A DNA stretch of 64,000 nucleotides from Sutterella sp047777475 (GTDB lineage Bacteria > Pseudomonadota > Gammaproteobacteria > Burkholderiales > Burkholderiaceae_F). Position numbers and translations under genes: made by a program. The notes under the pieces are model-generated. The model did not search any database. It was not told the origin of the DNA and was given only the letters and a program-made list of their open reading frames with translations. Positions within the stretch are counted from its first letter, which is position 1; each line of letters begins with the position of its first letter. Shown one piece after another: positions 51,867 through 62,568 of this stretch. The stretch is from positions 71,237-135,236 of the forward strand of contig JBKEET010000005.1 of assembly GCA_047777475.1 (NCBI GenBank), in the 5' to 3' direction.

Positions 51867-52763
51867 ATGAGCAGCGTTACATCGGGGCCGCGCCGCGCGG
51901 CCTTCATCGGGCTCGGCACCATGGGCTATCCCATGGCCGGGCATCTTGCCGAAGCAGGCTTTGACGTCTGCGTTTACAACCGCACGGCCGCGAAGGCCGC
52001 GCGCTGGGCCGGGGAGCACCGCGGCCGCACGGCCGCAACGCCCGCCGAGGCGGCGCGCGGGGCCGACGCGGTCTTCTGCTGCGTCGGCAACGACAATGAC
52101 TTAAGGAGTGTGGTGCTCGGCGAAGCCGGGGCGCTCGCGGGCATGAAGCCCGGCGCCTTTTTCGTCGACCACACCACGGCGAGCGCCGCCGTCGAGCGCG
52201 AGCTCGCGGCCGAGGCCGCCAAGAAGGGCGTCCGCTGGATCGACGCGCCCGTCTCGGGCGGCCAGTCCGGCGCCGAAAAGGGCGTGCTCACGGTGCTCTG
52301 CGGCGGCAGCGCCGAAGACGTCGCCGCCGTGCGCCCGATGCTCGATGCGTACAGCTCGGCGGTGACGCTGCTCGGCTCCGTCGGCAGCGGCCAGCTCGCC
52401 AAGATGGTCAACCAGATCTGCATCGCGGGCTGCGTCGAGGGCCTGAGCGAGGCGATCGCCTTCGGCATGAACGCGGGGCTCGACATGCACGCCGTGCTCG
52501 GCGCCATCGGCAAGGGCGCGGCTTCCTCCTGGCAGATGCTCAACCGCGGCGACACCATGGTCGAGGGCAAGTTCGACTTCGGGTTTGCCGTCGACTGGAT
52601 GCGCAAGGACCTCGGCATCGTGATGGACGAAGCAAAGCGCAACGGCTCCGCGCTCCCCGTCACCGAAATGGTCGACCGCTTCTACGCCGAGGTGCAGAAA
52701 ATGGGCGGCTCGCGCTGGGACACCTCGAGCCTCATCGCGCGCCTGCCCAAACCCCGCTCCTAA
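51867..52763 (+). CDS. NAD(P)-dependent beta-hydroxyacid dehydrogenase (3-hydroxyisobutyrate dehydrogenase family)
   Basis: A 298-residue enzyme. AAFIGLGTMGYPMAGHLAEAGFDVCVYNR is the Rossmann dinucleotide motif, DHTTASAAVERELAAEA and DAPVSGGQSGAEKGVLTVLCGG the substrate site, and the catalytic Lys lies in GSGQLAKMVNQI. Related enzymes reduce tartronate semialdehyde, succinate semialdehyde or glyoxylate, so the substrate is open. AGGGAGG is 8 bases before the ATG. It follows sbcB by 41 bases. Confidence 0.9.
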   Translation: MSSVTSGPRRAAFIGLGTMGYPMAGHLAEAGFDVCVYNRTAAKAARWAGEHRGRTAATPAEAARGADAVFCCVGNDNDLRSVVLGEAGALAGMKPGAFFVDHTTASAAVERELAAEAAKKGVRWIDAPVSGGQSGAEKGVLTVLCGGSAEDVAAVRPMLDAYSSAVTLLGSVGSGQLAKMVNQICIAGCVEGLSEAIAFGMNAGLDMHAVLGAIGKGAASSWQMLNRGDTMVEGKFDFGFAVDWMRKDLGIVMDEAKRNGSALPVTEMVDRFYAEVQKMGGSRWDTSSLIARLPKPRS

Positions 52764-52870
52764 AACAATTACAATTAGCAGATTGTTCCGCCCGCGCGCC
52801 GGGCCGCCTTTCGCGCGGCTCCGCGGGCGGATGAAGAAAAGAAACGATTCTCCCACCGGGACCCTTAAGA

Positions 52871-54943
<2,073 letters not shown>

Positions 54944-54968
54944 TCCGGCTCTGAGACCCTAAGCAAAG

Positions 54969-55000
54969 GAAAAAGCGGCATGCGAATGCCGCTTTTTTCC
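54969..55000 (+). terminator. Intrinsic terminator after glnS
   Basis: AAAAAGCGGCAT and its complement surround a GCGA loop and are followed by TTTTTT. It begins 26 bases after the glnS stop. Confidence 0.88.
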
Positions 55001-55042
55001 TGCCCGGGGGCGCTGTCATACTTTGCAATCATTCTTAAGCGG

Positions 55043-55064
55043 CACCCCGAAGCGGGGTGTTTTG
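55043..55064 (+). terminator. Second hairpin upstream of the FMN-binding gene
   Basis: CACCCC pairs with GGGGTG around a GAAGC loop and is followed by TTTTG. A TATGAT at 55072-55077 just downstream may be the -10 box of the FMN-binding protein gene. Confidence 0.5.
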
Positions 55065-55204
55065 CTTATGCTATGATGCGCACGTGCCCGGAAGCGGAGT
55101 TTCCCTTGTCCGGGACGAAAGCTTCGGCTCTGTTCTCGGACGGGGCCAAATCAAGCGAAGCGCCCCGCTTCGCAGAACAAAAAACAGTTTTTGAGGTTTC
55201 TGTC

Positions 55205-55546
55205 ATGAATAAGATTCTCGTTGTGGCTTCCGCCGCCGCCGTTATGGCCGCCGGCATGACCGCTGCTCAGGCCGCTACCTACAAGGACGGCTCCTACACG
55301 GGCGAGGGCCAGGGCCGCGCCTCCAAGATTCAGGTCCAGGTCGACGTCAAGGGCGGCAAGATTGAGAACGTCAAGGTCGTCAAGCACGGCGAAACCGAAA
55401 TGATCATCGCCGCTCCGATCGAGCAGATGATCCCCGAGATCGTCAAGAAGAACGGCACGGAAGGCGTGCAGACGATCGGCGGTGCCACGCTGTCCTCCAA
55501 GGGCATCCTGGAAGCCGTCAACAACGCGCTTGCCAAGGCCAAGTAA
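55205..55546 (+). CDS. Exported FMN-binding domain protein
   Basis: A 113-residue protein: a Sec signal peptide (residues 1-23, ending AQA-A) and a single FMN_bind domain. GGATLSS at 92-98 matches the flavinylation motif, with Thr95 as the expected attachment point for FMN. The gene after it encodes ApbE, the enzyme that makes this bond, so the pair probably forms a periplasmic flavin carrier. GAGG lies 9 bases before the ATG. Codon use is strongly biased to preferred codons, which suggests high expression. Its redox partners are not in the window. Confidence 0.9.
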   Translation: MNKILVVASAAAVMAAGMTAAQAATYKDGSYTGEGQGRASKIQVQVDVKGGKIENVKVVKHGETEMIIAAPIEQMIPEIVKKNGTEGVQTIGGATLSSKGILEAVNNALAKAK

Positions 55547-55590
55547 TTCAGGCTTTCCGGCTTGAAGCCGGGCACTGAATAAGACCGCAG

Positions 55591-55624
55591 GGGGATGTCG
55601 AAGAGACATCCCCTTATTTTTTCT
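55591..55624 (+). terminator. Intrinsic terminator between the FMN-binding gene and apbE
   Basis: GGGGATGTC and GACATCCCC form a 9-bp stem with a GAAGA loop, followed by TTATTTTTTCTTT. It implies that the small flavoprotein is made in larger amount than ApbE. Confidence 0.88.
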
Positions 55625-55708
55625 TTGCTCCCGACTTAGAATCGAGTGCCCGTCCTCCGCGCGAAGCGCCCCGGAGGGCCCTTTTGCAAAGCTTTCAGAA
55701 TAACAACG

Positions 55709-56782
55709 ATGCCTTCCTTCAAAGCCAGAATTTCCGCCGCGGCGCTCGCCGCGCTGCTCGCGGCCTCCCAGGCCGCCTTTTCCGCCGGGGGGAGCGCCGC
55801 CGCTTCCGCCGAAGCGCCCGAATACGCGCTCGACCGCACCACGCTCATCATGGGCACGATCGTGAGGACGCGCGTGATCGGGAAGACGCCCGAGGACGCC
55901 AAGCGCTACGCGAAGATCGCCGAGGAGCGGCTCGAGCACTTCGACGACACGCTCTCGGTGCACAAGAAGACGGCGCTCAACGACGTCAACCTCCGCTCGG
56001 GCGAGACGGTCGAGGTGCCCTGCGAGGCCGCCGGCCTCGCCAAGGAATCGTTCGCCGCGGCCGATCTCACGGACGGCGCCTTCGAGCCGATGATCGGCCC
56101 GGTCGTCAACCTTTGGAAAATCGGCTTCGGCGGCGAGCATGTGCCGAGCGACGAGGCGATCCGCGATGCGGTCTCCAAGGTCGACCGCAGCAAGGTCGCG
56201 ATCGACGACACGCCGCCCGTGTGCTCGATCCGCATCGCCAAGGGCCAGTTCATGGACCTCGGCGGCAGCGCCAAGGGCTACATCGGCACGAGCATGGCCG
56301 ACTCGCTCAAGGCCGCGGGCATGACCCACGGGCTGCTCGACCTGGGCGGCAACGTCGTGGCGATCGGCCAGAGGGAGCCCGGCGTGCCCTGGAAGGTCGG
56401 CATCCAGCATCCGGCCGAGGAGCGCGGCGGCTACTACGCCGTCGTCGAGGCGAGCGACGAGAGCGTCATCACCTCGGGCGCCTACGAGCGCTACTTCGAG
56501 GAAAACGGCAAGCGCTACTCGCACATCCTCGACCCGAAGACCGGCCGGCCCGTGAAGACCGACATCTCCTCGGTGACGATCATCGATAAGGACGGCACGA
56601 GGGCCGACGCGCTCTGCACGGCGCTCTTCTCGATGGGCTGGGACCGCGCCTGCGCGTTCCTCAGGGCGCATCCCGACCTGCGGGCCGTGCTGCTGCACGC
56701 CGACATGAAGCATGCCGCCGTCACCAAGTCGGCCGAAAAGAGCGTGAAGCTCCAGCCCGGCTTCGAAGAGACGGTGCTCTGA
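55709..56782 (+). CDS. apbE: FAD:protein FMN transferase
   Basis: A 357-residue ApbE with a signal peptide (residues 1-26), so it works in the periplasm. TLIMGTIVRTRVIG opens the domain; FMDLGGSAKGYIG, SVITSGAYERYFEENGKRYSHILDPKTGRP and the magnesium-binding DALCTALFSMG are the family motifs. It transfers FMN from FAD to a Thr in partner proteins, here most likely Thr95 of the upstream gene product. I start it at ATG 55709; no strong ribosome site is visible. Confidence 0.94.
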   Translation: MPSFKARISAAALAALLAASQAAFSAGGSAAASAEAPEYALDRTTLIMGTIVRTRVIGKTPEDAKRYAKIAEERLEHFDDTLSVHKKTALNDVNLRSGETVEVPCEAAGLAKESFAAADLTDGAFEPMIGPVVNLWKIGFGGEHVPSDEAIRDAVSKVDRSKVAIDDTPPVCSIRIAKGQFMDLGGSAKGYIGTSMADSLKAAGMTHGLLDLGGNVVAIGQREPGVPWKVGIQHPAEERGGYYAVVEASDESVITSGAYERYFEENGKRYSHILDPKTGRPVKTDISSVTIIDKDGTRADALCTALFSMGWDRACAFLRAHPDLRAVLLHADMKHAAVTKSAEKSVKLQPGFEETVL

Positions 56783-56842
56783 AGAGAATCTGATACGATC
56801 CAATAACCGCAACCCGCGTTCTAAAGAGGTACCCGAGCCGCC

Positions 56843-59800
56843 ATGTCCGATCCGCGTTTTGTTCATCTGCGCATGCATTCCGAGTATTCCGTCGTCGACG
56901 GCATGGTGCGCCTCGACCCGGCGATCCACCGCGTGCTCGAGACGGGCGGCACGGCGCTCGGCATCACCGACCTGATGAACATCTTCGGCGGGCTGCGCTT
57001 CTACACGCACGCGCTCGCCGCGGGCATCAAGCCGGTGCTCGGCTGCGACATCCGCATCCGCAACGACTCGCGCCCCGAGAAGCCCTTCCGCATCGCGCTC
57101 TACTGCATGAACCACACGGGCTACCATTCGCTGTGCGTGCTGCTCACCAAGGCCTGGCTCGAGACGAAGGACCCGTTCCGCGGCCAGATCGAGGAAGGCT
57201 GGCTCGAGGCGCCGGGCGCCGTCGACGGGCTCATCTGCCTCACGGGCGGCGCACAGGGGCGGCTCAGCCAGCTCATCGCCGCGGGCAGCACGAAGCACAT
57301 CGGCGAAATCGCCGACCGCTACGCGAAGATTTTCCCGGGCCGCCTTTACCTCGAGCTGCAGCGCGCGGGACGCCCCGCCGACGAACTGTGCGTGCGCGTG
57401 CTCTGCCGGCTTGCCGCCGAAAAGGGCCTGCCCGTCGTCGCCACGCAGCCGATCCAGTTCCTCGACGAAGGGGAGTTCGAATCCCACGAGATCCGCTGCT
57501 GCATCGCGAGCGGCTACACGCTCGGCGACCCGCGCCGCGACAGGAGCTTCACGCCCGAGCAGTACATGAAGAGCGAGGAGCAGATGTGCGAGCTTTTCGC
57601 CGACATCCCGTCCGCGCTCGAAAACACCGTCGAAATCGCCAAGCGCTGCAACCTCGACGGCGTCCTCTCGAAGCCGCAGCTGCCGCTTTTCCCGACGCCC
57701 GACGGCATGTCGCTCGACGACTACATGGACAAGCTCGCCCGCGAGGGCCTCGAGCGGCGCCTCGCCTTCCTCTACGAGGACGAGAAGGTGCGCGACGCGA
57801 AGCGCCCCGAGTACGTGAAGCGCCTCGACTACGAACTGGGCATCATCAAGAAGATGAAGTTCCCCGGCTACTTCCTCATCGTGCAGGACTTCATCAACTG
57901 GTCGAAGACCCACGGCGTGCCGGTGGGCCCGGGCCGCGGCTCGGGCGCAGGCTCGCTCGTCGCCTACGCGCTCGGCATCACGGACCTCGATCCGCTGCGC
58001 TTCGACCTCCTTTTTGAACGCTTCCTCAACCCGGAGCGCGTGTCGATGCCTGACTTCGACGTCGACTTCTGCCAGTACAACCGCGACCGCACGATCGAAT
58101 ACGTGAAGTCGCGCTACGGCGAGGACGCCGTGAGCCAGATCGCCACCTTCGGCACGCTCGGCGCCAAGGCCGTGATCCGCGACGTGGCGCGCGTGCTCGA
58201 CATGCCCTTCAGCAAGGCGGACCGCCTCTCGAAGCTCATCCCGACGATGCCGGGCAAGAACGTGACGCTCGACGACGCGATGCGCGACATCCCGGAATTC
58301 CGCGAGGCGGTCGAGAAGGACGATTCCTACAAGGAGCTGCTGCGCCTGGCCAAGCCGCTCGAAGGCCTGACGCGCAACCTCGGCATGCACGCGGGCGGCG
58401 TGCTGATCGCCCCGAAGGCGCTCACCGAGTTCTGCCCGCTCTACAACTCGGACGGCGCGCCCGAGAACACGATCAGCCAGTTCGACAAGAAGGACGTCGA
58501 GAACGTCGGCCTCGTGAAGTTCGACTTCCTGGGGCTCACGACGCTCTCGCTCCTTGCCAAGTGCAAGGAATACATCGACCGGCTCTATCCGGAGCTCCAC
58601 TTCGACCTCGCGCGCATCCCGACCGACGACGAGCAGACCTACCGCTGCTTCCAGCAGGCCGACACCGAGGCGGTGTTCCAGTTCGAATCCTCCGGCATGC
58701 AGCAGATGCTGCGGCAGGCCGCGCCGGGCAAGCTCGAGGAGCTCGTCGCCCTCAACGCGCTTTACCGCCCGGGCCCGATGGACCTCATCCCGTCGTTCAT
58801 CGCCCGCAAGTTCGGCCGCGAGAAGGTCACCTACCTCGACCAGCGCATGGAGCCCGTGCTTCGCGAGACCTACGGCATCATGGTCTACCAGGAGCAGGTG
58901 ATGCGCGTGGCGCAGGTCGTCGCCGGCTACTCGCTCGGCGGCGCAGACATCCTGCGCCGCGCCATGGGCAAGAAGAACGTCGAGGAGATGAAGCGCCAGC
59001 GCGAGGTGTTCCGCAAGGGCGCCGCGGAGCGCGGCGTGAAGACCGAGACGGCCGACGAGATCTTCAACCTGATGGAAAAGTTCGCGGGCTACGGCTTCAA
59101 CAAGTCGCACGCCACCGCCTATTCGCTCGTCGCCTACCAGACGGCGTACCTGAAGACGCACTTCACCTCGTGCTTCATGGCCGCCAACCTCTGCGTGGTG
59201 ATGGACCAGGACGCGAAGATGAAGACGCTGATCGACGACGCGAAGCTCAACGGCGTCGACCTGCTGCCGCCCGACGTGAACGCCTCGGACTGGTTCTTCA
59301 CGGCGCCCGACGAGCGGCACATCCGCTTCGGGCTGGGCGGCATCAAGGGCATGGGCCGCCAGCCGGTGAAGGACCTGCTCGCGACGCGCGAGAAGGACGG
59401 CCCGTTCAAGGACATCTTCGACCTGGCCGCGCGCGTGCCCTCGATGTCCGCGAAGAACCTCGAGAGCCTCGTGCGGGTGGGCGCCTTCGATTCGATCGAC
59501 CCGGACCGCGGCAAGCTTTTCGCCAACGTCGGCCAGGCCGTCGCCGCCTCGCACACGGTGCAGGCCTCGGCCGGGCAGAGCTCGCTTTTCTGCGACGACG
59601 AGGAGGCGCAGCGCATCGTGAGCTGGGTCGAGGGCGCGCCCTGGTCGCGCCGGCGCATGCTCGAAGAGGAAAAGAGCGCGCTCGGCTTCTGGATTTCGGG
59701 CCACCTGTTCGACGTTTACCGCAAGGAGCTGCGGCACTTCTCAACGACGTCGCTCGCGCAGCTGCAGCCGTCGCGCGCCCCCGTGCCCGTCGCCGCGATC

Positions 59801-60283
59801 GTGCGCGGCGTGCGCGTCATCACGACGAAGAAGGGCACCCGCATGGGCGCGGTGATGCTCGACGACGGCGACACGACGCTCGAGGCCGTGGTCTATTCCA
59901 AGGACTGGGACCGGCTGCGCGAGAAGTTCGTGCCCGACTACCCGGTGTGCGCAACGGTGCGCGTTCGGCTCAACGACGGCACGGGGCGCGTCTCCACGGC
60001 GATCACCGAAGCGATGACGATGGAGGAGTTCCGCGCCGAGCACGCCAAGTACCTGCTCATCACGCTCGACGGGCGCAAGATGAAGAAGCGCACCCTGAAG
60101 GGCATGCAGGCGGCGCTCACCGCGCACCGCGCCGAGATCGGCGTGCTCGTGTCGATCGAGGTGATTTCCGGCAAGGCGAGGGGCCGCGTCGTGCTGCCCT
60201 TCGTGGTGGGCGGCGACCTTGAGGCGCTCATGGGCGACATCCGCGCCACGGGCGAGGCCGACGGGGTCGAGCTCGTCTACTGA
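56843..60283 (+). CDS. dnaE: DNA polymerase III subunit alpha
   Basis: A 1146-residue replicative polymerase. The PHP domain opens with FVHLRMHSEYSVVDGMVRL. The catalytic PDFDVDFCQ (Asp404, Asp406) and the SQIATFGTLGAKAVIRDVARVL region follow, with the fingers and beta-binding domains after. The clamp-binding motif near QSSLF (about residues 913-917) and the OB fold near the C-terminus are present. Length matches DnaE1. It ends at a bidirectional terminator next to a tRNA cluster. Confidence 0.97.
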   Translation: MSDPRFVHLRMHSEYSVVDGMVRLDPAIHRVLETGGTALGITDLMNIFGGLRFYTHALAAGIKPVLGCDIRIRNDSRPEKPFRIALYCMNHTGYHSLCVLLTKAWLETKDPFRGQIEEGWLEAPGAVDGLICLTGGAQGRLSQLIAAGSTKHIGEIADRYAKIFPGRLYLELQRAGRPADELCVRVLCRLAAEKGLPVVATQPIQFLDEGEFESHEIRCCIASGYTLGDPRRDRSFTPEQYMKSEEQMCELFADIPSALENTVEIAKRCNLDGVLSKPQLPLFPTPDGMSLDDYMDKLAREGLERRLAFLYEDEKVRDAKRPEYVKRLDYELGIIKKMKFPGYFLIVQDFINWSKTHGVPVGPGRGSGAGSLVAYALGITDLDPLRFDLLFERFLNPERVSMPDFDVDFCQYNRDRTIEYVKSRYGEDAVSQIATFGTLGAKAVIRDVARVLDMPFSKADRLSKLIPTMPGKNVTLDDAMRDIPEFREAVEKDDSYKELLRLAKPLEGLTRNLGMHAGGVLIAPKALTEFCPLYNSDGAPENTISQFDKKDVENVGLVKFDFLGLTTLSLLAKCKEYIDRLYPELHFDLARIPTDDEQTYRCFQQADTEAVFQFESSGMQQMLRQAAPGKLEELVALNALYRPGPMDLIPSFIARKFGREKVTYLDQRMEPVLRETYGIMVYQEQVMRVAQVVAGYSLGGADILRRAMGKKNVEEMKRQREVFRKGAAERGVKTETADEIFNLMEKFAGYGFNKSHATAYSLVAYQTAYLKTHFTSCFMAANLCVVMDQDAKMKTLIDDAKLNGVDLLPPDVNASDWFFTAPDERHIRFGLGGIKGMGRQPVKDLLATREKDGPFKDIFDLAARVPSMSAKNLESLVRVGAFDSIDPDRGKLFANVGQAVAASHTVQASAGQSSLFCDDEEAQRIVSWVEGAPWSRRRMLEEEKSALGFWISGHLFDVYRKELRHFSTTSLAQLQPSRAPVPVAAIVRGVRVITTKKGTRMGAVMLDDGDTTLEAVVYSKDWDRLREKFVPDYPVCATVRVRLNDGTGRVSTAITEAMTMEEFRAEHAKYLLITLDGRKMKKRTLKGMQAALTAHRAEIGVLVSIEVISGKARGRVVLPFVVGGDLEALMGDIRATGEADGVELVY

Positions 60284-60305
60284 AGCGGACCCTCCGCACA
60301 AAGCA

Positions 60306-60345
60306 AGAGGCCTGACCGATCTGAGCCGGTCAGGCCTCTGTTTTC
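60306..60345. terminator. Bidirectional terminator between dnaE and the tRNA cluster
   Basis: AGAGGCCTGACCG at 60306-60318 pairs with its complement at 60327-60339 around an 8-base loop. GTTTTC follows on the plus strand. It separates convergent dnaE and tRNA transcripts. Confidence 0.82.
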
Positions 60346-60347
60346 GA

Positions 60348-60424
60348 TGGGGTGGGGGGTGGGACTCGAACCCACGACAACCGGAATCACAATCCGGGAC
60401 TCTACCAACTGAGCTACGCCCACC
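60348..60424 (-). tRNA. tRNA-His (anticodon GTG)
   Basis: A 77-base tRNA with encoded CCA and the extra 5' G(-1) paired with C73. The anticodon loop TTGTGAT reads GTG; the T-arm holds GGTTCGAGTCC. The acceptor stem GGTGGGCG against CCCCCACC contains one C-C mismatch at the 6:67 pair; otherwise the folding is regular. Confidence 0.93.
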
Positions 60425-60435
60425 GTAAAACTGTA

Positions 60436-60512
60436 TGGTCCGCCCGACAGGAGTCGAACCTGTGACCCTCGGTTTAGAAGACCGATGCTCTATCCAGCTG
60501 AGCTACGGGCGG
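60436..60512 (-). tRNA. tRNA-Arg (anticodon TCT)
   Basis: A 77-base tRNA. The acceptor stem CCGCCCG/CGGGCGG is perfect, the anticodon loop CTTCTAA reads TCT, the T-arm contains GGTTCGACTCC and CCA is encoded. It decodes AGA/AGG. Confidence 0.95.
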
Positions 60513-60540
60513 CCGAAACCGAGTGCCAGTCTTGCGTTTG

Positions 60541-60617
60541 TGGTCGGGGTGAAGAGATTCGAACTCCCGACATCCTGCTCCCAAAGCAGGCGCGCTACCG
60601 GACTGCGCTACACCCCG
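60541..60617 (-). tRNA. tRNA-Pro (anticodon TGG)
   Basis: A 77-base tRNA. The acceptor stem CGGGGTG/CACCCCG is perfect, the anticodon loop TTTGGGA reads TGG, the T-arm contains AGTTCGAATCT and CCA is encoded. It is the 5' gene of a Pro-Arg-His cluster read on the minus strand. Confidence 0.95.
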
Positions 60618-60868
60618 GAGTGTTGGGATTGTACACGAATCGGGACCAAAAGCAATAGCCGCGGCGCCGGGCCGGGGCCCGCGGCCTGCGCTCAGGAGCG
60701 CCGATGGGCAGGGTTCCGCGGGGAACGCTAGGGGAAAAGTCTCAGCTTTTTCAACGCGGCAGAGATAGTCCGCAAAAAATTTTCCGCGCCGAGAGCCGTT
60801 TGCCGGGGTCTTGCTCCCGCAGAAGGTAAAATAAGCTTTTTCCCTTTCTCCGAACTCCGGATACTGAT

Positions 60869-62326
60869 ATGACGCAGGACAGCAATAATTCGAACGATCC
60901 TCTGCACGCCAAGAAAAAGGCGTGGTCGGGCCGCTTCTCCGAACCCGTGGACGCGTTCGTGCTCCGCTACACGGCGAGCGTGGACTTCGACAAGCGCATG
61001 GCCATGGCCGACATCGACGGCTCGCTCGCGCACGCCGCGATGCTCGCCAAGGTCGGCGTTCTGACCGAAAAGGACCTCGCCGACATCCGCCGCGGCATGG
61101 CTCAGATCCGCGAGGAAATCAAGAGCGGCAAGTTCGCCTGGCAGCTCGAGCTCGAGGACGTGCACCTCAACATCGAGGCGCGCCTCACGGCGCTGATCGG
61201 CGACGCGGGCAAGCGCCTGCACACGGGCCGCTCGCGCAACGACCAGGTCGCCACCGACCTGCGCCTCTACCTGCGCGGCGAGATCGACGAGATCGTGCGC
61301 CGCATCGAGCACCTGCAGGAGGTGCTCGTGCACCAGGCCGCGCAGCACTACGACCTCATCATGCCGGGCTTCACGCACATGCAGGTCGCGCAGCCCGTCA
61401 CGTTCGGCCACCACATGCTCGCCTACGTCGAGATGTTCGAGCGCGACCGCGAGCGCATGCTCGACGTGCGCCACCGCGTCAACCGCAGCCCGCTCGGCGC
61501 CGCCGCGCTCGCCGGCACGACCTATCCGATCGACCGCGAGTACAGTGCGAAGCTCCTCGGCTTCGAGGCCGTCGCGCAGAACTCGCTCGACGCCGTCTCC
61601 GACCGCGACTTCGCCATCGAGTTCTGCTCGGACGCGGCCATCCTGATGATGCATATCTCGCGCCTCTCCGAAGAGCTCGTCTACTGGATGAGCCAGCGCT
61701 TCTCGTTCATCACGCTCCCCGACCGCTTCACGACCGGCAGCTCGATCATGCCGCAGAAGAAGAACCCGGACGTGCCCGAGACGGCCCGCGGCAAGTCGGG
61801 CCGCGTCTACGGCGACCTCATCGCGCTGCTCACCCTCATGAAGGGCACGCCGCTCGCCTACAACAAGGATTTCCAGGAAGACAAGGAGCCGGTGTTCGAC
61901 GCGATCGACACGGTCAAGGACACGCTGCGCGCGTTCTGCGACATGATGGCGGGCGTCGAGCCGCGCCCCGAGAACATGCACGCCGCCGCTCAGGCCGGCT
62001 ATCCCACGGCGACCGACCTGGCGGACTACCTGGTGCGCCACGGCACGCCGTTCCGCACGGCCCACGACATCGTCGGCCGCGTCGTGCGCAAGGCCGCCGA
62101 AATGGGCTGCGGCCTCGAGGAGATGCCGCTCGACGTGCTGAAGGGCTTCAGCGACTCGATCGGCGAGGACGTCTTTGACGTCCTGAAGCTCGAAGGCTCC
62201 GTGCGCGCCCGCAACCACCTGGGCGGCACCGCGCCCGAGCAGGTGAAGAAGCAGGTCGCTCGCTGGCAGAAGATCGTCGACGAGCGCCTCGCCGCCCGCG
62301 CGAAGGGCAAGTCTTCGGCCGCCTGA
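60869..62326 (+). CDS. argH: Argininosuccinate lyase
   Basis: A 485-residue ArgH, the final step of arginine synthesis, splitting argininosuccinate into arginine and fumarate. KAWSGRFSEPVDAFVLRYTASVDFDKRM opens the protein, HTGRSRNDQVATDLRLYLR and TFGHHMLAYVEMF are active-site segments, and the flexible catalytic loop is GSSIMPQKKNPDVPE. Length is slightly above the usual 460, from a 15-residue polar N-terminal extension. It has its own upstream promoter region of about 250 bases and a terminator after it. Confidence 0.96.
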   Translation: MTQDSNNSNDPLHAKKKAWSGRFSEPVDAFVLRYTASVDFDKRMAMADIDGSLAHAAMLAKVGVLTEKDLADIRRGMAQIREEIKSGKFAWQLELEDVHLNIEARLTALIGDAGKRLHTGRSRNDQVATDLRLYLRGEIDEIVRRIEHLQEVLVHQAAQHYDLIMPGFTHMQVAQPVTFGHHMLAYVEMFERDRERMLDVRHRVNRSPLGAAALAGTTYPIDREYSAKLLGFEAVAQNSLDAVSDRDFAIEFCSDAAILMMHISRLSEELVYWMSQRFSFITLPDRFTTGSSIMPQKKNPDVPETARGKSGRVYGDLIALLTLMKGTPLAYNKDFQEDKEPVFDAIDTVKDTLRAFCDMMAGVEPRPENMHAAAQAGYPTATDLADYLVRHGTPFRTAHDIVGRVVRKAAEMGCGLEEMPLDVLKGFSDSIGEDVFDVLKLEGSVRARNHLGGTAPEQVKKQVARWQKIVDERLAARAKGKSSAA

Positions 62327-62343
62327 GACGGAAAAAACAGGTG

Positions 62344-62382
62344 AAAAGGCCGCCGCAGCCGCAACGCTCGGCGGCTTTTCTG
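62344..62382 (+). terminator. Intrinsic terminator after argH
   Basis: AAAAGGCCGCCG pairs with CGGCGGCTTTT around a 13-base loop and the T-run continues TTTTC. It begins 18 bases past the stop. Confidence 0.85.
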
Positions 62383-62568
62383 TGCCTTGCGCAATAGCGC
62401 CTAGCGCGCTTGACGCTCGGCATGGATGCCGCAGGCGACAGCCCCCGGGGGCAACGCGGCGGCCTCGCTTTTTTTACACTGACGCTGTTCCTCCGGCGGC
62501 ACCCTCAGACCTCCCGGAACACTCTTACAACTTAAAAATGCCGTCTTTGCAAGGCGGACGAAAGCAAT
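62383..62568. other. Upstream region of the AGCS transporter gene
   Basis: A GC-rich stretch with a CCCCCGGGGG palindrome near 62440 and a small hairpin (GCCGTCTTTGCAAGGC) just before the start codon. It presumably holds the transporter promoter. No gene is supported. Confidence 0.4.

Noticed and set aside
55151..59737. Very long minus-strand open frame (over 1500 codons) opposite apbE and dnaE, and similar long antisense frames elsewhere
   Set aside because: High GC makes stop codons rare on the antisense strand. The translations are Arg/Ala/His-rich without recognisable domains, while the plus strand encodes clear conserved proteins.
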